The notes under the pieces: model-generated
Told to the model about the DNA's origin: nothing
Databases searched by the model: none
The model's input: the letters and a program-made list of their open reading frames with translations, nothing else
Shown here: piece by piece, positions 34,516-44,300 of the stretch
How positions within the stretch are numbered: position 1 is the first letter of the stretch
Layout: every line of letters begins with the position of its first letter
NCBI GenBank assembly: GCA_903837825.1
Contig: CAILVZ010000042.1
Location: 1 to 64,000 of the forward strand
Length of the DNA stretch: 64,000 bases
Source of the DNA: Akkermansiaceae bacterium
GTDB lineage: Bacteria > Verrucomicrobiota > Verrucomicrobiia > Verrucomicrobiales > Akkermansiaceae
Direction: 5' to 3'
Translations under genes and position numbers: made by a program

Positions 34516-35217
34516 ATGGCTGAGGCATGCGACATCAACCCTTGCGCCAAACGTCAGAAACCTCTAAAACCAAGTGACGTGTCCAACGATCATTCCAATC
34601 TCCAGCGCAACCCATCAGGCCTGCGTACCCTCGTGCGTGCGGCACTCATTTGCGCAGGCGCAGTGGCCATTCTATTGCCTGCATGGCTTCCAGAGCGTCC
34701 TTCGGTGCCGATCAAGACGGGAGCCGTCGAGCTACTGCAGGCAATCCTCCTCGCGGCTGCGGCCGCAGTGATGCTCGGAGCCGCACCTCATGCGGGGGTC
34801 AATCGGCCCGTATGCCGAGTGATCGCTCTCACATTGATCGCTGCCTTTGTGGGCGAGATGGAAGATTTCATCTCCGGCATCCTTGGCATCAAATTTCCTG
34901 AGGCGATTGCGTTAGGGCTCATTTTGCTGATGGCGCTGGTGATCGCACTGCGGAATCGGCGCGTGATGCTCAGCTTCATCTCGGCCATGGGAAATCATGC
35001 TGGATCGGGGCTCATTGGGGCGGCGCTGTTGATCAACTATGTGTTTAACCGAGTGATTGGCAGCCCGAAGTTTTGGAAGGCCACACTCGGATCCGCATTT
35101 GCCCCAGAGATTCCTAAAACCTGCAAGGGCTACTTGGAGCTGCTGGCATGCTACTTGATTTTCATCGGCGTGCTTGGGATCTCCATGACGCTCGCAAGAC
35201 GCAAGGAGCCCTTCTAA
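34516..35217 (+). CDS. Six-span inner-membrane protein, unknown
   Basis: A 233-residue hydrophobic protein with about six membrane spans starting near residue 40; the N-terminal 35 residues are polar. GEMEDFISGILGIKFPEAIA and INYVFNRVIGSPKFWKATLG between spans are the most distinctive stretches. I do not recognise a named family. Eight bp separate it from the TrmL start, so the two are probably co-transcribed, but a functional link is not obvious. An ATG further inside could also be used. Confidence 0.72.
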   Translation: MAEACDINPCAKRQKPLKPSDVSNDHSNLQRNPSGLRTLVRAALICAGAVAILLPAWLPERPSVPIKTGAVELLQAILLAAAAAVMLGAAPHAGVNRPVCRVIALTLIAAFVGEMEDFISGILGIKFPEAIALGLILLMALVIALRNRRVMLSFISAMGNHAGSGLIGAALLINYVFNRVIGSPKFWKATLGSAFAPEIPKTCKGYLELLACYLIFIGVLGISMTLARRKEPF

Positions 35218-35225
35218 CTGATTTC

Positions 35226-35687
35226 ATGTTTCACATCGTTCTCATCGAGCCGGAGATCCCTCACAATGCGGGGGCTGCGGGTCGGCTTGCCTTGGCAACA
35301 GGCTCGACCTTGCATCTTGTGGAGCCGCTCGGGTTTTCGCTAGAAGACAAATACGTCCGGCGGACAGGTCTGGATTATTGGCAAGACGTGAAGTTGTGTG
35401 TTTGGAAATCCTTCGATGAACTGCGTGCGAGCGCGGCGGAGGGTGCAAGCTTTTGGTTTCTAAGTACCAAAGCGAGTTGCTCGCCATGGCAGGCGGATTT
35501 CACGGCTGGGGATTATTTGGTCTTCGGCCGCGAGACCAAGGGCCTTCCCGAGGAATTGATCGACGCGGCGGGCGAGCAGGCACTCCGCATCCCGATGGCG
35601 CCCGGCGGCACCCGCAGCCTGAATCTTTCGACCGCAGTGGCCATCGTGCTCTATGAAGCGGTGCGCCAACAAGATCCGCCGTGGTGA
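35226..35687 (+). CDS. trmL: tRNA (cytidine/uridine-34 2'-O)-methyltransferase TrmL
   Basis: A 153-residue SPOUT methyltransferase, the normal length for TrmL/YibK, which methylates the wobble ribose of tRNA-Leu. FHIVLIEPEIPHNAGAAGRL (motif 1), YLVFGRETKGLPEEL (motif 2) and IPMAPGGTRSLNLSTAVAIV (motif 3) are all present and form the knotted SAM site. The ATG at 35226 is chosen because the family starts directly with this MFHIVL-like strand. It is followed by a HAD phosphatase gene in the same direction. Confidence 0.93.
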   Translation: MFHIVLIEPEIPHNAGAAGRLALATGSTLHLVEPLGFSLEDKYVRRTGLDYWQDVKLCVWKSFDELRASAAEGASFWFLSTKASCSPWQADFTAGDYLVFGRETKGLPEELIDAAGEQALRIPMAPGGTRSLNLSTAVAIVLYEAVRQQDPPW

Positions 35688-35753
35688 GGTCCAACACGCG
35701 CACCGCTCGAATTGGCGCTTGTCGGATCGCTCCAGACAAGGCATCCGGTGTGC

Positions 35754-36395
35754 ATGGGATTTGCTGCAGTGTTGTTTGATTTTGACGGGGTGCTGGTCGA
35801 CACCGAGTGGGCGATCTATCAGGCGTGGCGAAATACCTTTGTCGACCATGGTCACGATCTGCCCTTGGAAGTTTATACGCGGTGCATCGGATCCGACTTC
35901 GCCACGTGGTCGCCGAAGACCCACCTTGAGGAACTCTCAGGCCTGAACTTCGATTGGCACGATTTGGACGCACGCCGACAAGAAATCATCATGAGGGATT
36001 TGACTCATGAGAGAACCATGCCAGGAGCGATCGATCTGTTAGACCGCCTCGCGCATGCTGGACGACGCCGAGCGGTGGTCTCGAGTTCGTCTCATCAGTG
36101 GGTGGACGGTTGGTTAGAAAAATTGGAATTTGCTGGGCATTTCGAGACGGTGGTTTGTCGGGGTGATGCACCGCAAATCAAACCAGCCCCGGATTTATAC
36201 ATCGAGGCCGCAAAGCGCTTGGCACTCGAGCCGGCCGAGTGTTTAGTCATCGAGGACTCACTGAACGGCGTCAAGGCCGCGAAAGCTGCAGGAATGAGCG
36301 TGTGGGCGGTGCCGAACCGGGTCACCAGCGGGTTAGACTTTTCCGCTGCTGACCGGATTTTTTCATCGCTGATGGAATGCCTCGCGGAATTCTAA
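35754..36395 (+). CDS. HAD-superfamily phosphatase/phosphoglucomutase-like
   Basis: A 213-residue HAD hydrolase with a helical cap. Motif I is LFDFDGVLVDTE (nucleophile and acid Asp pair near residues 8-10), motif II VVSSSSHQWV, the motif III Lys lies in KPAPDLYIEAAKRL, and motif IV is VIEDSLNGVKAAKAAG. This is the beta-phosphoglucomutase/GPH-like branch. The ATG at 35754 starts directly before motif I; an in-frame TTG at 35712 is less likely. The substrate is probably a sugar or small organic phosphate. Confidence 0.9.
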   Translation: MGFAAVLFDFDGVLVDTEWAIYQAWRNTFVDHGHDLPLEVYTRCIGSDFATWSPKTHLEELSGLNFDWHDLDARRQEIIMRDLTHERTMPGAIDLLDRLAHAGRRRAVVSSSSHQWVDGWLEKLEFAGHFETVVCRGDAPQIKPAPDLYIEAAKRLALEPAECLVIEDSLNGVKAAKAAGMSVWAVPNRVTSGLDFSAADRIFSSLMECLAEF

Positions 36396-36421
36396 CAGAC
36401 TAATTTATCTCGCACATCGAT

Positions 36422-36955
36422 TCAATAGCCGACGGGATGGCGCATAAAATGTCCGATGCTTTGGCGGGTTTCGGGTTTCCATCGTGGTCCGGATTCGCCA
36501 CCTGGCCCGCCGGTGTCGAGGCGCAATCCAGCAATGGTCATGAAGACGTGACCATCTCGCATGTAGAGCGTGATCCAATTTCCCTCACCCTTTTTGCCGT
36601 AGCCTAGGTATTGTTTAGACGTGATGCTGCCACGGAGCAGCCCCGCCTCGCGCAAGACGTAGGAAACCGTGCCCGAGCAGTCGTAGCCGCTGTCGGATTT
36701 CTTCGAGTGGCCGCCGCCCCACTTGTAGGGCTTGCCTTGCAAGCGATTGGCCGCACCGATGGCGCGCTTGACGGCTGCGGGCGCTTGTTTGGGCGCATAC
36801 GCGAGACCATTCTTCAACAAGGCCGTGCGGCCGCTTTTGAAGTGATATGAAACTGGTTGCCTCGCCTTGACCTGACTCGAGCAGGACATCATCCCACCCG
36901 AAATCGGCAACAAAACGACCAGCAGCAGGAACCACCTTTTCACGGCATCCAGCAT
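36422..36955 (-). CDS. NlpC/P60-type lipoprotein hydrolase
   Basis: A 177-residue C40-family cysteine peptidase. The N-terminus carries a lipoprotein-like signal (LPISGGMMSC, then SS), so it is probably anchored to a membrane. The catalytic part has LQGKPYKWGGGHSK, SGYDCSGTVSYVLREAG with the nucleophile Cys, and DGHVFMTIAG with the His. It probably cuts D-Glu to diamino-acid links in peptidoglycan. It is 24 bp downstream of the RdgB gene in the same direction. Confidence 0.85.
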   Translation of the reverse strand: MLDAVKRWFLLLVVLLPISGGMMSCSSQVKARQPVSYHFKSGRTALLKNGLAYAPKQAPAAVKRAIGAANRLQGKPYKWGGGHSKKSDSGYDCSGTVSYVLREAGLLRGSITSKQYLGYGKKGEGNWITLYMRDGHVFMTIAGLRLDTGGPGGESGPRWKPETRQSIGHFMRHPVGY

Positions 36956-36979
36956 TCCGAAGCATCCATCGGATGTAAA

Positions 36980-37579
36980 TCAGCGATTTCCGTCTTCCGA
37001 GAGGAATGCGACCACTTGGGCCAATGCACGCGCACGGTGGCTCAATGTGTTTTTGATGGAGTCTCCGAGTTCCGCGAACGTTTGTTCATGACCTAAAGGA
37101 ACGAACAACGGATCGTAACCAAACCCACCATTGCCATTCAGTGAATCCACAATCCGGCCATCGACCGTACCTGAAAAATGCGCCACCTCACTTCCGCCTC
37201 GTGCGAGGACCATCGTGCAACGAAACCGGGCACCGCGCTCGGATCGCCCCGCCATCTCGACGAGTAGCCTGGCGTTGTTTTTTGCATGATTTCCTTCCTC
37301 GCCACCAAAGCTCGACGACCAAACCCCCGGCGCTCCCTCCAACGCATCCACCTCAAGGCCCGAATCGTCGGACAGCACCCAACCATCGATCAAGCGGCTG
37401 ATCCCTTCCGCCTTGAGGCGCGCATTTTCCAAAAACGTCGTGCCGGTCTCCTCGATCTGTGGGAAGGCAGGAAATGCAGACGCATCAACCACCTCGAAGC
37501 GCTTACCGATCATCGCCCGAATCTCGGCGGTTTTGTGGGCGTTGCGGGTGGCGACGATCAGACGTGGCAGTGCTTGCAT
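36980..37579 (-). CDS. rdgB: dITP/XTP pyrophosphatase RdgB/HAM1
   Basis: A 199-residue HAM1-family pyrophosphatase that removes dITP and XTP and so prevents mutation. VATRNAHKTAEIRAMIG at the start, WVLSDDSGLEVDALEGAPGV, GNHAKNNARLL and GGFGYDPLFVPLGHEQTFAE are all standard. Length is normal for the family. It lies divergent from the thioredoxin-like gene and is followed by the NlpC/P60 gene. Confidence 0.95.
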   Translation of the reverse strand: MQALPRLIVATRNAHKTAEIRAMIGKRFEVVDASAFPAFPQIEETGTTFLENARLKAEGISRLIDGWVLSDDSGLEVDALEGAPGVWSSSFGGEEGNHAKNNARLLVEMAGRSERGARFRCTMVLARGGSEVAHFSGTVDGRIVDSLNGNGGFGYDPLFVPLGHEQTFAELGDSIKNTLSHRARALAQVVAFLSEDGNR

Positions 37580-37657
37580 GCGCCCTCGCTAAAGATAATT
37601 TGGTGCCATGGCGATTTTTTTTGAATAATCCGGCGCTTGGCGGCACTATAAGTGTGT

Positions 37658-38116
37658 ATGAAAGCAATTACATGGCTCGCTTCCGTGACCGTTAGTGTCG
37701 CGGCCCTCACCGCAACCGCCTTCGCCACCACGCCGGAAGGCTGGACGACCGATCTCGATAAGGCCCTTGAAAAGGCCAAAGCCGAAAAGAAGTCCGTACT
37801 CGTCGAGTTCACCGGATCCGACTGGTGCCCGCCATGCATTGCCATGCGGAAAAATGTATTTTCCAAAAAGGAATTCGTCGATGCGGCCGCGAAAAAATAC
37901 ATCTTGGTCGAACTCGACTTCCCAAAGGGCGATCAAGCCGTGGCCGATAAAAACGAGCCGATGGCGAAGAAATACAACATCGAGGGGTTTCCTACGGTGA
38001 TTTTGATGACCTCTGAAGGCAAGGAGTTCAATCGCTTCTACGCCTCTGAATTCCCGCAGATCGATACGTTCCTTGAACACATCAACAAGGCACTCGAGAA
38101 AAAAGGCCTCGATTGA
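37658..38116 (+). CDS. Exported thioredoxin-like protein
   Basis: A 152-residue secreted thioredoxin-fold protein. A signal peptide (about 1-23, ending ATAFA) is followed by VLVEFTGSDWCPPC, giving the redox pair Cys57/Cys60, and a cis-Pro segment in NIEGFPTVILMTSEGK. The layout fits the DsbD-gamma/thioredoxin_7 group used for periplasmic disulfide reduction or repair. The ATG at 37658 is preferred to an in-frame GTG two codons earlier. A rho-independent terminator follows at 38139. Confidence 0.88.
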   Translation: MKAITWLASVTVSVAALTATAFATTPEGWTTDLDKALEKAKAEKKSVLVEFTGSDWCPPCIAMRKNVFSKKEFVDAAAKKYILVELDFPKGDQAVADKNEPMAKKYNIEGFPTVILMTSEGKEFNRFYASEFPQIDTFLEHINKALEKKGLD

Positions 38117-38138
38117 CACCGACTGCATCCACTTCAAC

Positions 38139-38172
38139 ACCCCGCCCGGCGCAACGTCGAGGCGGGGTTTTT
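38139..38172 (+). terminator. Rho-independent terminator after thioredoxin-like gene
   Basis: A perfect 8-bp stem, ACCCCGCC (38139-38146) with GGCGGGGT (38161-38168), with a 14-base loop and a run of five T residues. It is 23 bp after the stop codon. The convergent DUF455/ATP-grasp gene ends at the same place, so readthrough from either side may be limited here. Confidence 0.8.
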
Positions 38173-40130
38173 CATGCCTCGGGCTCCCAGTAGGCAAGAA
38201 ACGTCGTGGCCGTTATGGGATCGTTGAGGAAAATCCCTGGGCCAGCGCCTAGGTCGGCGATGGCCGCATCGGACATCGCCTGGCGCCGGAGCAATCTCAG
38301 GTAACCCCCACGGCTTCCCGGCACACGCTTCATCCACTCCCATGCGATGCGACCCATCGTGAGACGCACGTTCAACTCCACCACCGGTTTGAGTGCGAGC
38401 GAACCATCGAGCCGCCGATGCACCATCGCATCGACACCCAGTGGACCCACGTAACCGGCAAGCAAGGTCCTGAGCTTAGCAGGAATTTTTTTCTGATAGA
38501 TTTCCATCGCCCGTGCCTCCCGGAAAAGGAAGACGGCCAGATCCGGATCTAACATGGCACCCCACTTGGGGCTCACGCGGATGCCGAGAAATCGGCCGGC
38601 CGCATCATTTTCCATCCGAGTAAGTCCAACGAGTGAAACCTCGCCACTAGGCTTCATTTCGTAGAGTGCTGAGAAATCAAGCACGCGATCTAACCACGGC
38701 TCGACCACGACCGAACCGTGGCTTGTCAGAGTGTTCGCAACCCAGCCGCGGGTTTTCAGCGGGACACTTTCGGCGTTGATTCGCAGATGACCCCGACCCG
38801 CGTATGACATCGGCGCCTTGAGTAGCGCCTGGCTGGTGACCAGACACGCGTCGATCGCTGCGAGCGTGGCTTCGGCGTCGTGAGCAAGGATGCCCGTTTC
38901 TGGCACGGGCCCCAAGGCGTGTTCGAGGCGCAGACCGATTTCCTTGGAAAACCAAGTCGCTGGCAGTGCCTCGCGCCAGGGCTGGTCGATCTGAGGCGAA
39001 ATGTCGTTTGCATAGGGCCGGAGTTGCTCGACGGCATCGGGCGACCAAGCCCACGGCCGGAGCCCACCCAGCTTGCGGCCTGCCGGACTGCCAACGGTTA
39101 GAATTTCAGGCAGCTCGTAGCCTGCACTTTTTAGGCGCGTGAGATGATCGAGCGTGGGCGCTCGCCGCATGAGCACGGCATCGTCACGATGGCAACAACC
39201 TAACAGAAGTGACTCGAGATCGAATTCCAACGCGAGTGCGGTCTTGTCGGGTTGCCATGGTTTGCCGACCATCGCCGCGCGTGCGTGCGACTCCGCATTT
39301 GGGTTGAACCAATGCACCACCGGTGTGCGACCGCGCGAGTGCTGGCAAACTTCGAGGTGGCGGATGAAATCATCGTCCAGTCCTGCGAGTCGGCGGCTGT
39401 CGGCATTGAATGGCGCAAGCCCCTTCGCCCGTGCAGGCGTGAGCGGGAAATGCAGACAACGTCGGTAGCCATCCCAGTCGCTTTCACCACGTTCTTTCCA
39501 ACGGCGAAACCATTTGAGGCCGTGGCCGACATGGCCGATTTCATCAAGATGGATTTTTTCTAACACCGCTGCCGTAGCAGTGTCTCCCACCTGCCGGAAC
39601 AACCCGGCGTAGTGTTTTGAGAAATCCAGATTCGCTTGCTCGAACGTTAGATTGAGACGAGTGACAAAATCCAATGGGGTCTCCATCGGTGCGATGAGCC
39701 GCCAGAAGTGATCGTTTACCGGCAGATCACCAAATGCGATGCCGCACTCACGCATCCGGCGGACATACATCAACGCGTGTGCCTGCTCCTCACGCATCGC
39801 CTCATACACCCCCGCCCGATATTCCTTCGGTGCATCCGGAAATCTCAACAACACCAGCGCCATCAACTCCGCCGCTAACAACTCGTGATTCGCGAGGAAA
39901 TGCAGCATCACCCCGCGCTCCCGATCATCGTCCAGCCGGTGGATCCCAGGGAAATCCACCCGCACTCCATCGCCCCGCACCCGCAACTCTCGCGGCCGCC
40001 CCGGTGCATCCGGCAATGCGATCGCCCGTCCACGCGCCATGTCAGCCGCCTGAAGGGGTCCAAGCCGGAGCTTTTCCTCAAGAATGTCCGCAAACAACAC
40101 CCGCTCCGCGATCTCACGCATCTCCGTCAC
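38172..40130 (-). CDS. Fusion of DUF455 ferritin-like domain and ATP-grasp-like domain
   Basis: A 652-residue two-part protein. Residues about 1-300 match DUF455, a MiaE/ferritin-like diiron family: NHELLAAE (Glu83), REEQAH (Glu115, His118), LTFEQANLDF (Glu164) and LDEIGHVGHG (Glu197, His200) supply the metal ligands. The second half (about 330-640) looks like an ATP-grasp enzyme: KAPMSYAGRGHLRI for the glycine-rich loop, VVVEPWLDRVLDFSAL, and GVDAMVHRRLDGSLALKPVV then ELNVRLTMG for the metal-binding end. A diiron oxygenase joined to a ligase suggests a two-step modification of a small molecule, peptide or RNA. Divergent from leuS. Confidence 0.75.
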   Translation of the reverse strand: MTEMREIAERVLFADILEEKLRLGPLQAADMARGRAIALPDAPGRPRELRVRGDGVRVDFPGIHRLDDDRERGVMLHFLANHELLAAELMALVLLRFPDAPKEYRAGVYEAMREEQAHALMYVRRMRECGIAFGDLPVNDHFWRLIAPMETPLDFVTRLNLTFEQANLDFSKHYAGLFRQVGDTATAAVLEKIHLDEIGHVGHGLKWFRRWKERGESDWDGYRRCLHFPLTPARAKGLAPFNADSRRLAGLDDDFIRHLEVCQHSRGRTPVVHWFNPNAESHARAAMVGKPWQPDKTALALEFDLESLLLGCCHRDDAVLMRRAPTLDHLTRLKSAGYELPEILTVGSPAGRKLGGLRPWAWSPDAVEQLRPYANDISPQIDQPWREALPATWFSKEIGLRLEHALGPVPETGILAHDAEATLAAIDACLVTSQALLKAPMSYAGRGHLRINAESVPLKTRGWVANTLTSHGSVVVEPWLDRVLDFSALYEMKPSGEVSLVGLTRMENDAAGRFLGIRVSPKWGAMLDPDLAVFLFREARAMEIYQKKIPAKLRTLLAGYVGPLGVDAMVHRRLDGSLALKPVVELNVRLTMGRIAWEWMKRVPGSRGGYLRLLRRQAMSDAAIADLGAGPGIFLNDPITATTFLAYWEPEA

Positions 40131-40337
40131 GCCGACAGCATGGCGCGATTCATGGGTTTCGCACGCCCCGATTTTTCAGGAATTCCAACCGCGTGGCCCA
40201 CTCGGTTGGCGACTTCGGACGCGGGGGACACGAAGTCGTCGGAAAATAACGTGATTCACCCGCCCCGCTCGTGGAGCGCTTGAGTTTTGCTTTTCAATCC
40301 GCCCGTTGGGTTGCAGAGTCCGTGGCCCTACACGATC

Positions 40338-42887
40338 ATGTCTGAAGCCCGCAAGCCATTCCCTTTCCACGAATTTGAACCCAAATGGCAAGCCCGTTGG
40401 GACGCTGAAAAAACCTTCCGCACCCCGGGTCCTGGCGATGCTGGGTTCGATGGGACCAAGCCGAAATACTACGTGTTGGACATGTTTCCCTATCCCAGCG
40501 GCGCTGGACTGCATGTCGGACATCCCGAGGGATACACCGCCACCGACATCATTGGGCGCTTCAAGCGGATGACAGGCCACAATGTCTTGCACCCGATGGG
40601 CTATGATTCGTTCGGCCTTCCCGCCGAGCAATACGCGATCAAGACCGGCCAGCACCCGGCGATCACCACCGCTGCCAACATCGAGAACTTTCGCCGTCAG
40701 CTGAAATCGCTCGGTTTTGCTTACGATTGGGATCGTGAGATCGCCACCACCGACCCCGAATACGTGCGTTGGACGCAGTGGATTTTTCTCCAACTCTATG
40801 GATCGTATTTCTGCGAGGAAACGAACCAGGCCAAACCGGTCGCCGAACTCGAAGCCAAAGGCTGGACCCGCGATCAGATCGACGAGGTCCGCCTCGCCTT
40901 CGTGGCAAACACGCCCGTCTGGTGGTCGCCCGATCTCGGAACAGTTCTTGCGAACGAGGAAGTCGAAGAGTGGAAATCCAAAGGCCACACGGTCGAGCGC
41001 CGCCCACTGCGCCAATGGATGCTCCGGATCACCAAGTATTCTCAACGCCTCATCGAGGAGCTCGACACCCTCGACTGGCCAGATGGCATCAAGATGCTGC
41101 AAAAAAATTGGATCGGCCGCAGCGAGGGCGCTGAGGTCGATTTCACGATCGGTGGAAAATCCGTCACGGTCTTCACGACCCGCCCCGACACGCTTTTTGG
41201 TGCCACCTACATGGTCCTCGCGCCGGAACATCCGTTTGTTCCCGAAATCACTACCGATGATTTCAAGCCAAGCGTCGAGGCCTATCAGAAAGCCTGTGCC
41301 TCCAAATCCGACATGGATCGCGGCGATCTCAACAAAGACAAATCCGGCGTCTTCACTGGGGCGTTTGCGACGAATCCAGTGAGCGGCGAGCAGATCCCCG
41401 TGTGGATCGCAGACTACGTGATGATGGGCTACGGAACCGGCGCGATCATGGCCGTCCCAGCCCATGACGAACGGGACCATGAGTTCGCCCAGCGGTTTAA
41501 CTTGCCGATTCGGCAGGTCGTCCAACCGTCCGACGACTCGGACTGGCAAGGCTACACCGCCTACGGCACCGCCATTCACTCGGGATTTCTCGATGGCCTT
41601 CCAACCGCCGATGCGAAGGCGAAGATGATCGAGTGGTTAGAATCTAATGGAAAAGGCAAACGTCGCATTCAGTTCAAGCTCCGCGACTGGTTGTTTTCCC
41701 GTCAACGGTATTGGGGTGAGCCATTCCCGATCATCTGGAAGGACGGGCGCCACTACGCGATTTCGGAGAGCGAGCTTCCGCTCCTAGCGCCACCGCTGGA
41801 AGACTACAAACCCAGTGGTTCGCCCGAACCGATTCTCACCAAAGCCACCGCATGGGTCGAGTTGCCCGACGGCAGCATCCGCGAAACCAACACGATGCCG
41901 CAATGGGCGGGTTCTTGCTGGTACTACCTCCGCTACTGCGATCCTCGTAACAACAACCGCTTCATCTCGCACGAGGCAGAAGCCTATTGGTCAGATGAGA
42001 AACCCGGAATGGTCGACCTCTATGTCGGCGGCACGGAGCATGCCGTGCTCCACCTCCTATACGCCCGCTTCTGGCACAAGGTCTTGTTTGACCTCGGCCA
42101 TGTCCGCACGCCCGAGCCATTTCAAAAACTCGTCAATCAAGGCCTGATCCTCGGCGAAGATGGACAGAAAATGTCGAAATCGCGCGGTAACGTGGTGAAC
42201 CCAGACGATGTCGTCCAAGAATACGGCGCGGATGCCTTGCGACTCTACGAAATGTTCATGGGGCCACTCGAACAAGTGAAACCATGGCAAATGAAGGGCG
42301 TCGAGGGCGTTTCACGATTCCTAGCCCGTGTTTGGCGCGTCGCCTTCGAAGAACAGGACGGCGAATTCAAGGTTTCCCCGAAAATCCAAGATGTCCCGTG
42401 CACCGACAAGGAATTGCTTCGCGTGGTCCACGAGACCATCAAGAAGGTGGGCGAGGACATCGAGAAACTCAGCTTCAACACCGCCATCTCGCAGATGATG
42501 ATCTGCACCAATGCCTTCACCCAAGCCGAGGTGGTCCCGCTGCAAGAGTTCATCACCCTCCTCACCGTTCTCAATCCGTTCGCGCCGCATCTCTCGGAGG
42601 AAATCAACGCGCGGATCTCAGCGGTGTTCGGAAGCGCTCAGTCCCTTCTATCAGAAATGAAGTGGCCAGCTTATGATCCTGAGGCACTCGTCCGCAATGA
42701 GGTGGAACTCGTCATTCAGGTGAATGGCAAGCTCCGCGACCGCTTGATGATCTCAAAGGACGCCGACGAAGAAGCAGCCAAAGCCATGGCCTTTGGCAGT
42801 GCCAAGGTGAACGAACACCTCGAAGGCAAGACGATCCGCAAGATCATCTTCATTCCGGGCAAGATCTTCAACATCGTCGCGAATTGA
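40338..42887 (+). CDS. leuS: Leucyl-tRNA synthetase
   Basis: A class I aminoacyl-tRNA synthetase of 849 residues that charges tRNA-Leu. The HIGH box is HVGH (59-62) inside [20 protein letters not shown], the KMSKS loop is at 611-615, and the editing domain has [20 protein letters not shown]. The anticodon-binding and C-terminal domains are complete ([20 protein letters not shown]). The ATG at 40338 is chosen because the conserved text starts there; a longer in-frame start at 40287 adds unrelated residues. No T-box-like leader was recognised. Confidence 0.97.
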   Translation: MSEARKPFPFHEFEPKWQARWDAEKTFRTPGPGDAGFDGTKPKYYVLDMFPYPSGAGLHVGHPEGYTATDIIGRFKRMTGHNVLHPMGYDSFGLPAEQYAIKTGQHPAITTAANIENFRRQLKSLGFAYDWDREIATTDPEYVRWTQWIFLQLYGSYFCEETNQAKPVAELEAKGWTRDQIDEVRLAFVANTPVWWSPDLGTVLANEEVEEWKSKGHTVERRPLRQWMLRITKYSQRLIEELDTLDWPDGIKMLQKNWIGRSEGAEVDFTIGGKSVTVFTTRPDTLFGATYMVLAPEHPFVPEITTDDFKPSVEAYQKACASKSDMDRGDLNKDKSGVFTGAFATNPVSGEQIPVWIADYVMMGYGTGAIMAVPAHDERDHEFAQRFNLPIRQVVQPSDDSDWQGYTAYGTAIHSGFLDGLPTADAKAKMIEWLESNGKGKRRIQFKLRDWLFSRQRYWGEPFPIIWKDGRHYAISESELPLLAPPLEDYKPSGSPEPILTKATAWVELPDGSIRETNTMPQWAGSCWYYLRYCDPRNNNRFISHEAEAYWSDEKPGMVDLYVGGTEHAVLHLLYARFWHKVLFDLGHVRTPEPFQKLVNQGLILGEDGQKMSKSRGNVVNPDDVVQEYGADALRLYEMFMGPLEQVKPWQMKGVEGVSRFLARVWRVAFEEQDGEFKVSPKIQDVPCTDKELLRVVHETIKKVGEDIEKLSFNTAISQMMICTNAFTQAEVVPLQEFITLLTVLNPFAPHLSEEINARISAVFGSAQSLLSEMKWPAYDPEALVRNEVELVIQVNGKLRDRLMISKDADEEAAKAMAFGSAKVNEHLEGKTIRKIIFIPGKIFNIVAN

Positions 42888-42915
42888 TGAGCGCTCGGAC
42901 GGACTTCGGAATAAA

Positions 42916-42946
42916 TTCGTTAGATTCTATTAGACTTCGTTAGATT
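42916..42946 (+). repeat. Short direct repeat after leuS
   Basis: Two identical 11-mers, TTCGTTAGATT, lie at 42916-42926 and 42936-42946, 20 bp apart, with a further TTAGA between them. The second copy overlaps the stop codon of the DUF5069 gene. No stem-loop is formed. It may be chance or a small slipped-strand duplication. Confidence 0.5.
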
Positions 42947-43359
42947 TTTCGACCTTCGTCATACTCGAAGTATTCGAGCATCGTCTGGATTTCATCACGC
43001 CCATCGAGGCCGCTTTCTTTTTTGCGGCGGGCGAGGATCTCGCTGACTCCGTCGTTCCAACCGACCTTTTTGAGGTAGAGGTTCCAGATGAAAATGTCGC
43101 CCTCATCGAGCGCACGGCCAGCTTGGAAGCACCATTGCAAGATTTCCTCATCGCTGCCGCCCTCAAGGACCTTGGCCACGAGTTCATCGTATTTCACCCG
43201 GAGGAATCCAGTGCAGCGGCTATCGAATCCAGAGCCAAGGTTATCGCAGAAGTCCTCGCGCAGCGATCCAGCAGCATGGCGGCGGATCTTGTCGAGCATG
43301 CGTGCGAAGTAGATCATGCCAAGGGTTTCCTGATAGGCAGAGATAGGTGGTGTTTTCAT
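42940..43359 (-). CDS. DUF5069 family protein
   Basis: A 139-residue protein with TPPISAYQETLGMIYFARML, DKIRRHAAGSL and FDSRCTGFLRVKYDELVAKV, the recognisable pattern of DUF5069, a small soluble family common in Verrucomicrobia and Planctomycetes. No function is known to me. The ATG at 43359 starts just before the conserved text. It overlaps the preceding LamG-like gene by four bases, so the two form a short operon despite different predicted locations. It converges with leuS. Confidence 0.8.
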   Translation of the reverse strand: MKTPPISAYQETLGMIYFARMLDKIRRHAAGSLREDFCDNLGSGFDSRCTGFLRVKYDELVAKVLEGGSDEEILQWCFQAGRALDEGDIFIWNLYLKKVGWNDGVSEILARRKKESGLDGRDEIQTMLEYFEYDEGRKI

Positions 43360-44222
43360 GGGTGGTTTGCAGCGTTGGGAAAGTAAATCGCACGGAGGCG
43401 GCGCAGGGTCAAATCCAACTCGGCATCGGTCAGCGGCCGATCCCAAATCAGCAGCCGGGCGATTTCGCCATCGAATGATTCCACCCCAGGGTGCTGGATG
43501 GCATCCCGCTCTTGGCCTACCGCCAGGCGCGATGGATTGGCGGCGGGGTTCACCTTGATTTCCGTGCGGACAAATGGACTCGCAGCGTCAACAAAGAGCT
43601 CTAGCGCCACCGTGCCAGCTCCCGCAGCCATCCGTCCCGCAACCAACCGGAAAACTCCCGCCACAAACACGGGCCCACCCAGCTTCGGATTGTTCTCATC
43701 AAAGCGCCCGAAGGTGACCCCATTGCGAGCACCCCACCAAACGGAGTTGTCGTCATCGAAGCAGGCCCAAAGCCCTTCATAATTTTCGCCGTTCCGGAGA
43801 TTGCCGAAAAACGAATTCACATCCTTCAGGCCGACGCTTTGGGGGTGAGGCGCGACGATGGCGACCCACGTGTTGCCGCTGCCGGTGGTGAGACGATCGA
43901 ACCGATCTCCATCAAGGCAGACCAATTCCTGCTGGCAGAAGACCAATGCGGGCTGGCCGTTGAGCGCGCCGATGTCCTTGCGCAAGGTCGGCCGCCCCGA
44001 ACCCGCTTGATCACGGCCTTGGTCTCGTTTGATGAAATCCGCAGGGTCCTCCGTGGGTGCCTGACTCCGCCACCTCGCGACTCGGTCGCCATCTTCCAAT
44101 GTCAAACCGCTCTTGGCATCCAAGTCCACGACCAAGCCGGAAACCGGAATGTCGATGCCACCCCCACGACCGATTCCGGCTAGCAGGCCGAAAAGTGCTA
44201 GGTGAAAAATCGAAAATTTCAT
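43356..44222 (-). CDS. Exported LamG/concanavalin-like protein
   Basis: A 288-residue secreted protein. A signal peptide (about 1-21) precedes a jelly-roll domain: VSGLVVDLDAKSGLTLEDGD, RVARWRSQ, LNGQPALVFCQQELVCLD and, near the end, SFDGEIARLLIWDRPLTDAE, which is the usual final strand of verrucomicrobial LamG-type proteins. It probably binds a glycan or protein outside the cell. It is coupled to the DUF5069 gene by an ATGA overlap and lies 78 bp downstream of nuoA. Confidence 0.78.
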   Translation of the reverse strand: MKFSIFHLALFGLLAGIGRGGGIDIPVSGLVVDLDAKSGLTLEDGDRVARWRSQAPTEDPADFIKRDQGRDQAGSGRPTLRKDIGALNGQPALVFCQQELVCLDGDRFDRLTTGSGNTWVAIVAPHPQSVGLKDVNSFFGNLRNGENYEGLWACFDDDNSVWWGARNGVTFGRFDENNPKLGGPVFVAGVFRLVAGRMAAGAGTVALELFVDAASPFVRTEIKVNPAANPSRLAVGQERDAIQHPGVESFDGEIARLLIWDRPLTDAELDLTLRRLRAIYFPNAANHP

Positions 44223-44300
44223 TCGACCGATGAGTATTCAGAAAACACACAGGAACCGATCGGCCCGGAAATCAAGGCGGCTGCCCGTGGGCAGGGTTCA

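Noticed and set aside
40176-41579. A 467-codon open frame on the minus strand opposite leuS
   Set aside because: It mirrors the strongly conserved leuS frame and has no recognisable motif; long antisense frames are common in GC-rich genes.
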